NCBI GenBank assembly: GCA_036872755.1 | Contig: JAVHNS010000016.1 | Span: 868,001 to 932,000, forward strand | DNA length: 64,000 nt | Direction of reading: 5' to 3' | Source of the DNA: Orbilia blumenaviensis | Taxonomy: Eukaryota > Ascomycota > Orbiliomycetes > Orbiliales > Orbiliaceae | Part shown: piece by piece, positions 1 to 10,580 of the stretch | Layout: each line of letters starts with the position of its first letter | How positions within the stretch are numbered: the stretch's first letter is position 1 | The notes under the pieces: generated by a model | Told to the model about the DNA's origin: nothing | Seen by the model: only the letters and a program-made list of their open reading frames with translations | The model's database searches: none | Made by a program: the position numbers and the translations under genes

Positions 1-598
1 CGTCTTTTACGCCTCCGCTGATGAGGAGGTCTGTGAATTCGTCTGTTTTTGATATTGCGTCTTTTTCTCGCTGAGTTAAAGATGACGAAGATGAAGATGA
101 AGACGAGGGAGATGAGGAAGAAGGGAGGTAGGGACCGATGTTAATCCGAGTCCAGCGATTATGCGAAATCTTACCATGCGCAGGCTGCGAAGCCGACACA
201 ATGGTAACCGCAGAAAGCACATACGCCGCTGGAAACCTCGTATAATAAGGCTCTTCAACTCCAATCCCGTTCTGTATAAGCACCACCGCCGTTCCCTCCC
301 CAACCAACCCCTCCAACAACGCCGAATCATCACTAACATCCGGCAGCGCTTTGGTAGTGACAACGATGTAACTCCAGTGAACATTCGCGGCTCTGGCTGC
401 GTCAGCAGAGGAGAAGACGCGAGTTGGTGACCAATTGAAGGTACCGTATTGAGGGGAGGTTATGGTGAAGCCCGCGGATTTCACGGCGGAGTAGTTGGAG
501 CGGCAGATCACGGAGATGGGTGTGCCGGTCTTAGCGATCAGCGAGCCGTAGAAGGCGCCGACGGCTCCCGCGCCGAAGATTAGTACTTCTGCCGTCAT
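1..598 (-). CDS. 2-dehydropantoate 2-reductase (ketopantoate reductase) family protein, 3' part off the window
   Basis: The minus-strand reading frame is open from an ATG at 598 to the window edge, 199 codons without a stop. The N-terminus (MTAEVLIFGAGAVGAFYGS) is a Rossmann NADP-binding motif, GxGxxG at residues 9-14, in the form typical of the PanE/ApbA family. Further on, VVTTKALPDV and VLIQNGIGVEEP match the family's conserved TK and QNG segments of the dinucleotide-binding half. A Ser-rich insert follows at about residues 165-180. The C-terminal catalytic helical domain lies outside the window. Enzymes of this family reduce 2-dehydropantoate to pantoate with NADPH for CoA synthesis. Fungi often carry several paralogues with unproven substrates, so only the family call is firm. 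It is divergent from PCM1 across about 1.46 kb. Confidence 0.85.
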   Translation of the reverse strand, partial: MTAEVLIFGAGAVGAFYGSLIAKTGTPISVICRSNYSAVKSAGFTITSPQYGTFNWSPTRVFSSADAARAANVHWSYIVVTTKALPDVSDDSALLEGLVGEGTAVVLIQNGIGVEEPYYTRFPAAYVLSAVTIVSASQPAHGKISHNRWTRINIGPYLPSSSSPSSSSSSSSSLTQREKDAISKTDEFTDLLISGGVKD

Positions 599-2056
599 TT
601 TTTCCCCTTCCCCCTTGTCCGGGCCTTTTTTTGATTAATTAAGGTTGAGTATTATGTATGTGGTAAGTAGGTAGGTACCTGGGTACTATTGATATTTCAA
701 GTATACCATATCGGTTGAAGGGGGGTGGTCGAGATATAAATACATATCGACAGGATGGTGGTGGAGCTCGTGTGAGGTTGGTTAGGAGGAAGCGTCGTTG
801 TGGAGTTGGGGAATGTCGTGATTGAGCATCGTACCCGCCATCTTGCCGAGGCTAGCCATCCCCCTCTCATCCTCTTATAAAAACGTCAGCCATTGTATTG
901 ACGAACCACACAGTGTATCTCACCAAACACCCAGCGACCCAGAGATAACTGATTAAGAAGAAATAAAGAAAGAAATAAAGATGAAAAAACTAGCATGGTT
1001 GGTTCTTGTGCAATTGGCGTTACCTCATGATGCTGAGCTATACTTTAAGCTCCCGGTAGAAAAGTATATGCACATATGAACCGTTCAGCCATTCAGAGAT
1101 ATTGGTGGGTCACCGGGTAATACATCCACGAGCAACACCAACTAAAGTACCTATCCGCTTGCTGCATAAGCTTCGACGCTCTGAACTAGGTACCTAGGTA
1201 GATAGATATTATTAGTATAACCTAGCTAGCTAGCAGCTTCAAGGAATAAGATGGAATAGAAATAACTAAAAATAAGACAGACAGACAACAATACGGGACT
1301 ACCTATACAATGTATATGTTGGCCTCGGCTGAACGGTCACCACCAACCACATAGGTAGTAACAGTAACAGTAACAGCAACGTTACGTAACATGCATTCCA
1401 ACTAGGAAGTACCTATTTTATAGGTACCTAGGTGCTCAAGTAGCGACCTGGGTATGCGTATATATATATATAGGTATATATAGGTATAATATATATATAC
1501 ATATCTTAGAAGTTCCGAAGGCATATTGTCGTCTATATAGGTATTCTCCAAGCCAATGTCAATTGGTTGGTTTTGGAAGTCCGAACGTCTGCTCTCCACG
1601 AGCTCCAAGCTACTCGTAATCTACCGTAGCTAGGTACCTACCTAGGAAGTGCTAAATACAGTACGTCGGCATGCATATGGATCATTCCAACCCTCCCCAG
1701 TCGAGAGAGAGAGAGAGAGAGAGAGAGGAGACCAATTGCAAGCGAGAACGGGGACCCATGGAGACTTCGATCGGTACGCATTGCAAGTCGTGGAGAGGTC
1801 TGGTTTTTGGCCTGCCTGGGATTGGCTTTCCGGATCCGAACAACAACGAGCTGACCTCATAAAAGTATAATCCCACCCACCCCGAAGCCGAGCCAGCTGC
1901 CCCGCCTCCAACCTTCCAGTCCCCTCGACATCATATCATATCACCAGCTTCCAACAATCCCATCAATTACGTGGACGAAAAACGGTAGTACTGTAATAGT
2001 ACATTGTATAACTATATCCTACTAAGAAGGACCAATTGGTTATATATATATAAAAC
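599..2056. other. Intergenic region between divergent genes, with repeated AGGTACCT palindromes
   Basis: I see no convincing gene here. The stretch carries several copies of the palindrome AGGTACCT, often extended to TAGGTACCTAGG (around 673-680, 1187-1200, 1421-1432, 1631-1645). It also has TA-rich runs near 1459-1500 and a GA microsatellite at 1703-1727. A TATATATATATAAAA run at about 2040-2054 ends two bases before the PCM1 start codon. Confidence 0.5.
1703..1727. repeat. (GA)n microsatellite
   Basis: About twelve uninterrupted GA units lie in the PCM1 upstream region. The overlapping reading frames through it encode only Arg/Glu or Ser/Leu repeats and are not genes. Confidence 0.9.
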
Positions 2057-4002
2057 ATGTCGCAAGAGGCCGTCATTGCCGCGTCCAAGGCCTACCCAAA
2101 GCCCGCTCAGACCTTTCAGTATGGCACCGCAGGGGTACGCTCTTTCAACCCCCCCTCCGTATCAAATAATATAAACACCATGAAGCTGACAATGCTAAAA
2201 TTTATCATGATAGTTCCGGATGAAAGCGTAAATAATCCCTTCCCTTTCTACAAATATGTATTCAAGCTTAAGTTCATCAATTGATTGATTGATTTGAATT
2301 TGGGGGATTTGATAGGGACCTGCTGCCGTCCGTCGTCTTTCGCGTCGGTTTGCTCGCCGCCCTGCGCTCCCGATATAAGAATGGCCAGGTCATTGGCGTT
2401 ATGATCACGGCCTCTCATAATCCTCCAGCTGACAATGGTGTCAAGCTGATCGATCCTATGGTGCGCTTCTCCCTCTCTCTCTTTAAATATCATTGCATAC
2501 ACCCCTGTGCATACACCCCTGTGCATACGGTGATACCATTCGCGTATATATGCCTATATATACACACGATTGGATATTTGATATATATATATATATATAT
2601 ATAAAGTAAAGAGCCATGCTGACAGAAGAATGTATATAAAAAATAGGGCGAGATGCTCGAGTCCAGCTGGGAGGCATACGGCACCGCCCTCGCGAACGCC
2701 GAGGACGACCAGGCCGTCTACGACTACTACACCCACCTCGAGCAGAAGTTCAACATCAAGTCCTCCGTGACCCCGCAGGTCATCTACGGCTCCGACACCC
2801 GAGAGTCCAGCCCGGCCCTCGTCCAGGCCCTCAAGGACGCCCTCGATGCCGTCGGTGTCAAATCCCAGGCTTTCGGCGCCGTCACCACCCCGCAGCTACA
2901 CTACCTCGTCCGCTGCCTGAACACCGAGGGCACAGACCACGCTTATGGCAAGCCCACCCTCGAAGGCTACTACTCCAAGCTCTCCACCGCCTTCAACCAC
3001 CTCATGACCAACAGATCCAACGGCTCCGTCACCGTCGACTGTGCAAACGGCGTCGGTGGACCCGCCCTCCGTGAGCTCCAAAAACACCTAAACCCAGACT
3101 CGATCACCATAATCGTCACAAACGACGACACCGAAACCTTCTCCAAGCTAAACTCCCAAAGCGGTGCCGACTACGTTAAAACCAACCAACGTCTACCCCC
3201 CTCGGTCACAGCCCAACCTCTCGCCCGTTACGCCTCCCTCGACGGTGACGCGGACCGTATAGTGTACTACTACGTCGACGCCAAAACCTCCACTTTCCAC
3301 CTTTTGGACGGCGACAAAATCGCCACCCTAGCCGCGTCCTTCATCGGTGACCTGGTCCACCACAGCGGCATCACCGACTTCTCAATCGGTGTTGTTCAGA
3401 CCGCATACGCAAACGGCAGTTCAACAGCTTACATCGAAAAACAAGGTCTCCCGACAGTCTGCACCCCTACCGGTGTAAAACACCTCCACCACGCAGCACT
3501 GGCCTACGATTGCGGTGTATACTTCGAAGCTAACGGTCACGGCACCGTTTTATTCTCCCCTTCAGCCCTTCAACGCATCTTCACCCACGAACCAGAGAGT
3601 CCTGCGCAAGCCACCGCGATCACACATCTAAAGAACATAACCGAACTGATCAACCAAACCGTCGGCGACGCGTTATCAGATCTATTGCTCGTGGAGGTAA
3701 TCCTAGCGCATAAAGCCTGGACTCCAGACCTGTGGGATGCATGCTACACAGATCTCCCCAATAGACTGGAAAAGGCAGAGGTGGTGGATAGGAATGCGTT
3801 TAAGACCACTGATGCGGAGAGGAAGTTGACACACCCCGCAGGATTGCAGGATCAGATTGATGCTTTGGTGGGTAAGTATGATCAGGCTAGGAGCTTTGTC
3901 AGGCCTAGTGGGACGGAGAATGTGGTCAGGGTTTATGCTGAGGCGGCGACGAGGACGCAGGCTGATGAGTTGGCGCAGAAGGTTAAGGCGCTGCTTAGGT
4001 GA
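2057..4002 (+). CDS. PCM1: Phosphoacetylglucosamine mutase (four coding exons, one a 14-nt microexon)
   Basis: Exons are 2057-2134, 2214-2227, 2316-2460 and 2647-4002, giving 530 aa, the usual size for fungal AGM1/PCM1. The enzyme converts GlcNAc-6-phosphate to GlcNAc-1-phosphate in cytosolic UDP-GlcNAc synthesis, and so feeds chitin, N-glycans and GPI anchors. The active-site phosphoserine loop TASHNP is at residues 62-67 (Ser64). The Mg-binding loop DGDADR is at 278-283 and the phosphate-binding loop RPSGTE at 498-503. The 14-nt exon encodes FRMK plus part of an Ala codon and restores the conserved GTAGFR-x(2-3)-DLL segment. Skipping it would break the frame and remove that motif. The last intron (186 nt) is long and repeat-filled. 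Convergent with PER1, with 231 bp between stop codons. Confidence 0.96.
2495..2602. repeat. Intronic tandem repeats in PCM1 (14-mer duplication and TA run)
   Basis: Within the last PCM1 intron the 14-mer GCATACACCCCTGT occurs twice in tandem (2495-2522), followed by a partial third unit. About 50 bp later comes a TA dinucleotide run (about 2579-2602). Both lie between donor GTGCGC at 2461 and acceptor TAG at 2646, and explain the intron's length. Confidence 0.85.
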
Positions 4003-4233
4003 GCTTTTATTTCTCTTAATCGTCGAAATGGAAACGATTATATGGCCCAGACCGGTACCGGACCTCAGTTCGGTATTATATATATATACTACTCAAATGT
4101 ATATGTGATGACTATACTTTACCTGTAGTGTAGCTGAATGAACAAAAAAAAAACAATGAATGAATTAATGAATGCATGAAATTTCTGCTTTTTTGGCTTC
4201 GAAGAACATTTTGATTCGCTATAAACATATCCA

Positions 4234-5472
4234 TTACATCTTGAGACGCTTTCCGTAAACATCGTCTTTTGCCTCTCGAGCGAGGAACCTAACAACCCAA
4301 AACCCATCGAAGTTAGCAAAAAACTTCTACCCCCATTTTAAAAGGATACAGAGGAGAGGAAAGAATAAAACGTACCTATACATCCACATCGCCGGCATAA
4401 TAGTCGCCGCATGCCACAGCGAATGCGCATCCAGCGCATCAAACAACGGCGGAAAATCCAATAACTCCAAACTCATAGCGCAGCTCATCCAAACCACTAT
4501 AAACCCGGGCCAGAAAGCCCACGGCCGTCTCTCACGATCATACCTCGTAAACGAATAATACAACCACAGCAGATTCTGACACAGCCCCACCACTACATTC
4601 GCGGCCATGTTGTAAGTATAGTCGAATCTTATGAATTGGAGAAAGCTGACGTGCGAGATGTAGGCGATTATACAGATCGCTGCCCAGGCGTAGACCCAGG
4701 GGGAGAATTTCTGTTCCGATCTCGAGGAGGTCGGGGTGCTTTTGAACGGGCGGAAGATTACGATCGGTGCGTAGAAGAGGTTGAATAGCACCAAACCGCC
4801 GGCGGCGAAGTAGTCCAGTCTCTCGGTGGGTATGGAATCACGGGTATGAAACACCGCACTAAAGAACCAAGCCGCCATGCCAACGTATGCTCCGAATATA
4901 AAAATCGCCTTAGGAGGGTACGCTGACGGGAACTCCTTCCGGATCAAATGCAGGCCACGGTAGAACTGCATCCCGTTGAGGATTGAGAATATGACGGAAA
5001 ATGGTTCTTGGACGCCTAGGACGCGGTAGAAGGGCCATTTCCCGTGGAATTGCTCGATTGATTCGGCGCGTTCGATGCGGTCGTGGGTGACGCGACGTTG
5101 GCAGACATAGTCGCATTCGGAGGGGCAGTTCCAGAAGAGGAGGCGCAGGTGGAGGGGGAGGGGTTTGGGGGAATCAATGTCGCATTGCTGGCGGATGCAG
5201 CCCTATACCGTGTGTTTGTTAGCGATACTGTCACACACCCGTCACATTGCTATTATTATACATGTTTTAAGACAGGAATTGAGGCTGCGATTGGACTGGA
5301 AGGTGTAGATTTGTACCTGGACGCAGTTCTTGAACTCGGGCAGCTCGTCGCCAGTGGAGGCACTGCAGAGGGGACTGAAGAGGGCGACGAGGAGGACGAA
5401 CAGCAGGAAGAAGACGGGTGGTGTCGTCCTCCCTCTCTTCCCTGGCGAGGAGGAGGAGGACAACGACAGCAT
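4234..5472 (-). CDS. PER1: PER1/PGAP3-like GPI-phospholipase, lipid remodelling in the ER
   Basis: Exons on the minus strand are 5472-5317, 5202-4376 and 4288-4234, giving 345 aa. The start at 5472 was chosen because it gives a clean signal peptide (MLSLSSSSS..., hydrophobic FFLLFVLLVALF); an in-frame ATG at 5556 would only add a charged leader. The luminal part has paired cysteines and the family signature FHGKWPFYRVLGVQEP, followed by about seven membrane segments. The HDSR-type histidine-rich core (SAVFHTRD) and the C-terminal DAHSLWH motif are present. Per1 removes the sn-2 acyl chain of GPI-anchored proteins in the ER. Splicing at 4375 is required: reading through ends after LLKWG, whereas the spliced C-terminus RFLAREAKDDVYGK matches the hydrophilic tail expected for the family. 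Confidence 0.95.
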
Positions 5473-6758
5473 ATCTATCTCGGTTCGATCCGGCTCGGCT
5501 GGACTCGACTGATATCGCCTTTGAGGTTTAAAAACTCCCTGAAGATGCAATGTCAATGTAATCGAAGCCGGTCGGAGAGAGATATAATATGGAAACTAAA
5601 AACTAAAAAATAAAAAAAAGAAAGTGTGGGGTGGTTGATATTGGTTGAGCGTTCTGGAACGTGTCGCGGAATGCAATTCGGATGCTAAGCTGCCAAAGCC
5701 GCCAAGTCCACCCCGCCAATAAGCTCAAGGGATCTTTGCCATGTTCGCACTTCCACACCTTCATCTTTTAAACTTTCTCGTTTCCAATCTCCCCCCCTTC
5801 GCACGCTCACCCCTGTTCGAATAGACCGGAATATCCGTGTAGGTTAACGTTAGTTAGTTAGCAAGAAGTCGAATTCGAGTTCGTACTGTAATACAATATG
5901 TAAGACCCGCAACATCCAGAAGGAGCTTAGTCGCTGCAGATTTTACTAACTTCCAATAGGTTGCCCGAGCCCCGAAATGCGCAAATGCCACTGGCTTGCA
6001 GGGGTCGATCATGAAGGTCCCCCTTTTCGTACGGGCGCTGCAGTGGTTTGTCCGAGTTCTCGCATTGCCAATACGATGTATTACATACGCATACGTATGT
6101 ATGTCCGTTACGGACTGAGATCGGGGGGAGGCTATGTTCAATGCTTTAGACTTGCCATGGACTGGGCTCTACCTAGGCCCTGGCTGGGCCTATCTAGGCG
6201 GGGAGGAAAAGGGAAATCAAGATTGAGATTACGGTTGCAAGGAAAAAAGGGAAAAAAGAGCAAGCTGATGCCAAAAGCTGCTGCTGTGCCGCCCTACGGA
6301 TATTATTATATTGCTTACCTCTTGGTCTAGTGCGATATTACTTTTTAGCATTATCTTATCCTCTGGCTACTGTTATCGATCCTTCAATCAACTTCTTTGC
6401 TTCGGAGTATTTTTTTGTTCAGTTTCAGCTTTTTTTTTATTTCTCGTTCGTCCAGTCACTCCTTCGCAATCCCGGCTCTGCTCCACTTCGTTGTATTACG
6501 TATATTACATCACCACCTCGAATTGACATAAAATCGAATTGCATTTGCAAATCCTGCTCCTTTTCTTCTTCTTCTCTCTCCTCACGTGGCGATCTAAGCT
6601 TGCATCCATTCTGGGATCTGGATATAGGGAGATCTTTCTGAGAGGGATAGAGAAAAAGAGGGCGAAGGAGATAGATATAGGTATTCATTCATATCTAGGA
6701 AAGGATAGACACAAGGAATTCGGATTCGGATCCGGATTCAAAGGGAAATCCAGTCCAC
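5473..6758. other. Divergent upstream region of PER1 and the GT8 gene
   Basis: No gene is supported. The right half (about 6300-6750) is pyrimidine-rich and then purine-rich, and is probably promoter and 5' leader of the GT8 gene. Confidence 0.4.
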
Positions 6759-7871
6759 ATGGGAGTCGTCTACCACCAGACCATGCGGGACCGCATTCTC
6801 GACGGCCTGCGTCACTTCTCACAGGCTAAGAGCCTCACTCCGAGGCAGGCCATCTTCGCTATTGCGCTCCTCATCATCCTCTGGTCTGGTTTCCTATGGT
6901 CTTCGCTGCCTTACTACCCTCCGGCTTCCGCTCTCCGCCTCGGCCGACTACAGCATTATGGGCTTGACGGTCTTCCCGAAGTTCGAAACTTATCAGCCGA
7001 TTCCAGGGTCGCCTTCGCCACATTCCTGGCTGAGAATACTGACCCTACCTCAGTTGGGAGGGATAATAACGACATGTACTTCGTAGGTGCCCGAATGCTG
7101 GCCTATCAGCTACTACATGATCCCGAAACTCGTACGAACAGATCCATCCCCTTCATCGTCCTCGTTACCTCTGCCGTCTCCGAATCCAAGAGGAGAACAT
7201 TAGAAAGCGACGGTGCTACCGTCATATTTGCCGAGGATGTTCCTTTACCTTTCTGGGTAAAGACCGGCGTCACCAGATGGAAAGACCAATTCACAAAACT
7301 ACGACTCTTCGAGCTTGTCGAATACGAGAGAATCGCTTTCATCGATGCCGACACCTTGATCACTCGCAACCTTGACAGCATCTTCGATGACCCTGCTGTC
7401 ACAACACCCTGTGAAACCCTCGCGGAATCTAGGCGCGGGGAGCTCAGATCCGATGAAGCTGCGGTGCCTAAGAAATTTGTTTTCGCCGCTCGGCCGGATA
7501 ACGCCTTAAACGGTGAAAGGGACCATCCATTCCCTCCTGTGGAAGGAGATATCTTCTCCGCTGGGTTTTGGGTTGCGGCGCCGAGCTTCGAGCTGTTCGA
7601 TTACTACTACAGCGTCATGAACCGATGGAAACGCTTCAACCCGCATACTATGGAACAGAGTATGTTCAACTACGCACACAGGCTCACCGGCGCTATGCCG
7701 TGGGGAAGGCTGGACTACCAGTGGAGCGCGACCTGGCCGAATCATGCCGACCTGAGAGGCGGTGTTGCGACTCTTCACGAGAAATTCTGGGCTGCCGGAG
7801 AGAAAGATATGCAGAAGATGTGGCATAGCATGAGGGCCAAGATGGAAAGATACTGGAGCAACCAAGGTTAA
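6759..7871 (+). CDS. GT8-family glycosyltransferase, type II membrane protein
   Basis: This single-exon gene encodes 370 aa. A signal anchor lies at about residues 30-50 (QAIFAIALLIILWSGFLWSSL), so the catalytic domain should face the Golgi lumen. GT8 features follow in order: the IPFIVLVTSAV strand, the WKDQFTKLRLFELVEYERI helix region, the nucleotide-sugar and Mn-binding DxD in FIDADTL (Asp196, Asp198), then FSAGFWVAAPS and the C-terminal EQSMFNYAHR helix. This is the layout of fungal glycogenin-like or Gnt1-like GT8 enzymes. The absence of glycogenin's self-glucosylation region and the membrane anchor argue for glycan or wall modification. The sugar donor cannot be read from the sequence. 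Confidence 0.88.
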   Translation: MGVVYHQTMRDRILDGLRHFSQAKSLTPRQAIFAIALLIILWSGFLWSSLPYYPPASALRLGRLQHYGLDGLPEVRNLSADSRVAFATFLAENTDPTSVGRDNNDMYFVGARMLAYQLLHDPETRTNRSIPFIVLVTSAVSESKRRTLESDGATVIFAEDVPLPFWVKTGVTRWKDQFTKLRLFELVEYERIAFIDADTLITRNLDSIFDDPAVTTPCETLAESRRGELRSDEAAVPKKFVFAARPDNALNGERDHPFPPVEGDIFSAGFWVAAPSFELFDYYYSVMNRWKRFNPHTMEQSMFNYAHRLTGAMPWGRLDYQWSATWPNHADLRGGVATLHEKFWAAGEKDMQKMWHSMRAKMERYWSNQG

Positions 7872-9132
7872 ATCCAAATACATCTTACAGTTTTTTTTAT
7901 CCTTCTTCTTTTTTCTTCATCTCCCAACTTCAAAGTCGTTATATTATTTTTTTAATGTTTTTGTTGTGTGGTTTGGTTTCCGATGCAAGGCGCGCCCCCA
8001 TGTGACGCCTGCATTCCTGCAAGGTACGGAATGCGATTACCTGGTACTACTATACGCGGGAACGCGCTGCTACCCCCCCTTTTTTTCGAATGGGGGTGGC
8101 AACAATGCAATGCACACAATTGCAAAGCAGGCGGCGGGGGGAAAAGCCAAGGTCGAGCTGGAATGTTCCCTCGATTCGAATTCTGCAAGTTGGCCCTCTA
8201 TCACAGTTTAGAGTAGACGAAACAATCCGATGTTTTTGATCCCCCTTTTTTCCTGTTGCTCTTTTTTCTTCCTTTCTTGCAATTGTTCATGGCTCTAGAT
8301 GGGAAGGCTTTTTTTTTTATAGGGGGTGGCTGATGGTTGGCGAATCGAATCCTTTTGCTTCCTACCGGCTACCATTTACGTTCTATGTATCATATTTGAT
8401 TTTTTCACGACGAAGTTTTACTTTACTTTAGCAGGCAGTTGGTTGGTTACTTAGATTTTGTAATTATTCATGTCGGGTAGATGCAGATATAAAAAAATTG
8501 CATTGCTGCAGGTTGGCGATGTGTATTTTGCTTAGAGTCAATGAATTTCTTTAAAAAAAATACTGGAGTCAGTTGGGTCGCGATATCCTGAGGTATTCGA
8601 CTTTGACTAGGTCTCGGCGGCCCAGACGCACACAAAGTCGAAACTTTGCATTTGACCTGTTTTAGCTTTTGAAGATGTTGATTGAATCATGATCCCCTTG
8701 CATTGGCTGACACTGCGGCCGCTTATCCTAACTTAGAATAGGAAGGGAAAGCGAGAAAGGGAGCCGGCGAGATTCGAAGGGATATTGAGATACCAGCTAT
8801 CGGTGTCGTGTGCGGGTTTTTGACATGGCGGGGGGGGGAAATGCAACATACCAACAACCGCCAACCCCACGCACGATCTAGACCGGGCAGTTAACGAGAT
8901 CTCGCTATACCATCGTGACCAACAACAAAAAAGTGAAAGAGATAAGGGAAAATATCATGAGAGGGTTGGCTAGGCCGGTATCAATTATATGGAAGACAAA
9001 CGTATAAAGACGTGGTCGTTGGCATGATGGACTCTCTCATTCTTTTTTTTTCAGTATCAAGTACCTAAGCAGAGCTAAGTATACAATACATTCATCAGGT
9101 AGATCCTGAGATCTCTGCAGTACCTTCGTTTA
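7872..9132. other. Gene-free stretch downstream of GT8
   Basis: T-rich 3' region of the GT8 gene followed by AT-rich DNA with short homopolymers. I see no coding or RNA gene. Confidence 0.5.
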
Positions 9133-9140
9133 TATATAAA
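9133..9140 (+). promoter_or_regulatory. TATA box of the 9306 secreted-protein gene
   Basis: TATATAAA lies 166 bp upstream of the ATG at 9306. It is the best TATA match in this promoter and is followed by a CT-rich leader, common in well-expressed fungal genes. Inferred from sequence only. Confidence 0.45.
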
Positions 9141-9305
9141 CTTCATTTTTGAAATATATATATCGCTATATAATCTTTGGAACTTGAAGTTTCTCTTCTT
9201 TTCTACCTTTTTACTGTTTCTTTATCTCTCTTCCCGACCGGCTTCATCGACATCTTTGGTATATATTACACAAGCAATCTTTATTTTATACATACACTCG
9301 CAAAC

Positions 9306-9754
9306 ATGCATTTCAGGTATATCATACTCGCGGCGTTCTCGCTTTCGGCTACCGCAATTCCCATTCCAACACTCTCCAAAACAGCCGCACCAGTCGAGCC
9401 TAGGGTATGTAGCATCTCCCTAATAGCATCCAAATATACAAGTATCTACATATCAAGGTAGAGAACCATGGCTGACAGTTTATGGGCGCATAGGGTCTTC
9501 TCGACGGTCTTCTCGGCCCTGGCGGTCTGCTAGGAGGGCTTCTAGGCGGCGTTGCAGGCGGCGATCTCGGTGATGCAGGCGATGTTCCAGGAAAAGTAGA
9601 TACTCCAGGAAAAGTCGATACTCCAGGAAAAGTCGATGCTCCGAAAGAAGTCGATGCTCCAAAAGAAGTCGACGCCGGTGATGTAACTGACGGCCTCACC
9701 GATCTTATTGACGGCCTTCTAGGCGGTCTCTTGGGCGACCTAGGCGGCGAATGA
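9306..9754 (+). CDS. Small secreted protein with VDxPGK/VDAPKE repeats and GLLG-rich flanks
   Basis: Two exons, 9306-9404 and 9494-9754, give 119 aa. Exon 1 encodes a secretion signal (MHFRYIILAAFSLSATAIP) and a short pro-like stretch. The intron is phase 0 (GTATGT donor, GCTGAC branch-like site, TAG acceptor). Exon 2 starts with a Gly/Leu-rich block (GLLDGLLGPGGLLGGLLGG). It continues with tandem hexapeptides: VDTPGK, VDTPGK, VDAPKE, VDAPKE, VDAGDV. It ends with a second GLLGGLLGDLGG block, so the protein is roughly symmetrical. There are no cysteines after the signal. I do not recognise a family. The design, acidic and basic hexamers between hydrophobic glycine-rich ends, suggests an extracellular or wall-associated structural peptide, which is inference. 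A related repeat-coding piece lies 130 bp downstream. Confidence 0.7.
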
Positions 9755-9881
9755 TACCACAAAGAGCGGGAAGCCGTTGCCTATTAGCGTGTACTATGAC
9801 CGTGGATGGGCTTGTCGGGGATGGAAAAAGTAGGAGAGTTGAAGCCGGTGCTTATATATATCAAACTCTGAAAGAGAGATG

Positions 9882-10043
9882 ATGCGGCTACAGGCGAAGA
9901 ATAATACTAGGGATGTGCTTCCCGGCGTAGGTGATGTCTTGCCAGATGTTGATCTTCTCGTGCCCGGCGATGTCTTACCAGGTACAACTCTCCCCGACGG
10001 CGTTTTGCTAGGCGGTACCCAACTTGATGCGGCGCTCAACTAG
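9882..10043 (+). CDS. Possible second repeat-coding exon or decayed paralogue (GDVLP repeats)
   Basis: A 53-codon frame from ATG 9882 to TAG 10041-10043 encodes DVLPGVGDVLPDVDLLVPGD and then PGTTLPDGVLLGGTQLDAAL. The repeated GDVLP unit resembles GDVPGK in the upstream gene. A splice acceptor-like AATACTAG sits just before the repeat at 9911. It could be a third exon of the 9306 gene in an alternative transcript, or the remains of a tandem duplicate without its signal-peptide exon. No good donor joins it to exon 2, so I keep it separate. The ATG may be fortuitous. Confidence 0.3.
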   Translation: MRLQAKNNTRDVLPGVGDVLPDVDLLVPGDVLPGTTLPDGVLLGGTQLDAALN

Positions 10044-10580
10044 CTTGAGGATGGTCAGTTTATAATGAAGTTTAAACCTGCCGCTGCAGAGACCGGCGGG
10101 AAGACTGCTTCACCGATCAAGTCCACCTTTCTGACGTTCAACTTTAACCTTTAAATTCGATGGAAGAAAAATAGTAGGGATTATAATCAAGTCAGGAGCT
10201 TGGTATGGTTTCTTTACGCAGGTCGTTTAATGGGAAGTCCGGTACAACCTCTTTTTTTCTCTTTCTTTTTTTTATTTACTATGTCTGTTGAGCCACTTCT
10301 TGGAGGCAGGTTTACGAGACCAATGTCTATACATATTTGTTTTACCTCTGTATTTTAGCGTAGCAAAGAGTCACTGATTTATATCAGGTTCTATTATTTG
10401 TTTTTGTCTTTTTGTAGTCCTGGCGTGCAAGGCTGCCCACTACCATGCTTTGTGCGTTAGCTTCCCGATTCCCGTTTTCTACATCCATCGTAATTTTGGG
10501 GCCTCAAATCAACTAGTTCATGTTTGAACATTTGAGGTATATATCTGCATTATCAATCGTATGGTAATCTGGTGTCTAAG

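Noticed and set aside
1402..1911. Small frames around the TA and GA repeats
   Set aside because: Repeat-encoded Tyr/Ile and Arg/Glu/Ser/Leu strings; no coding signal.
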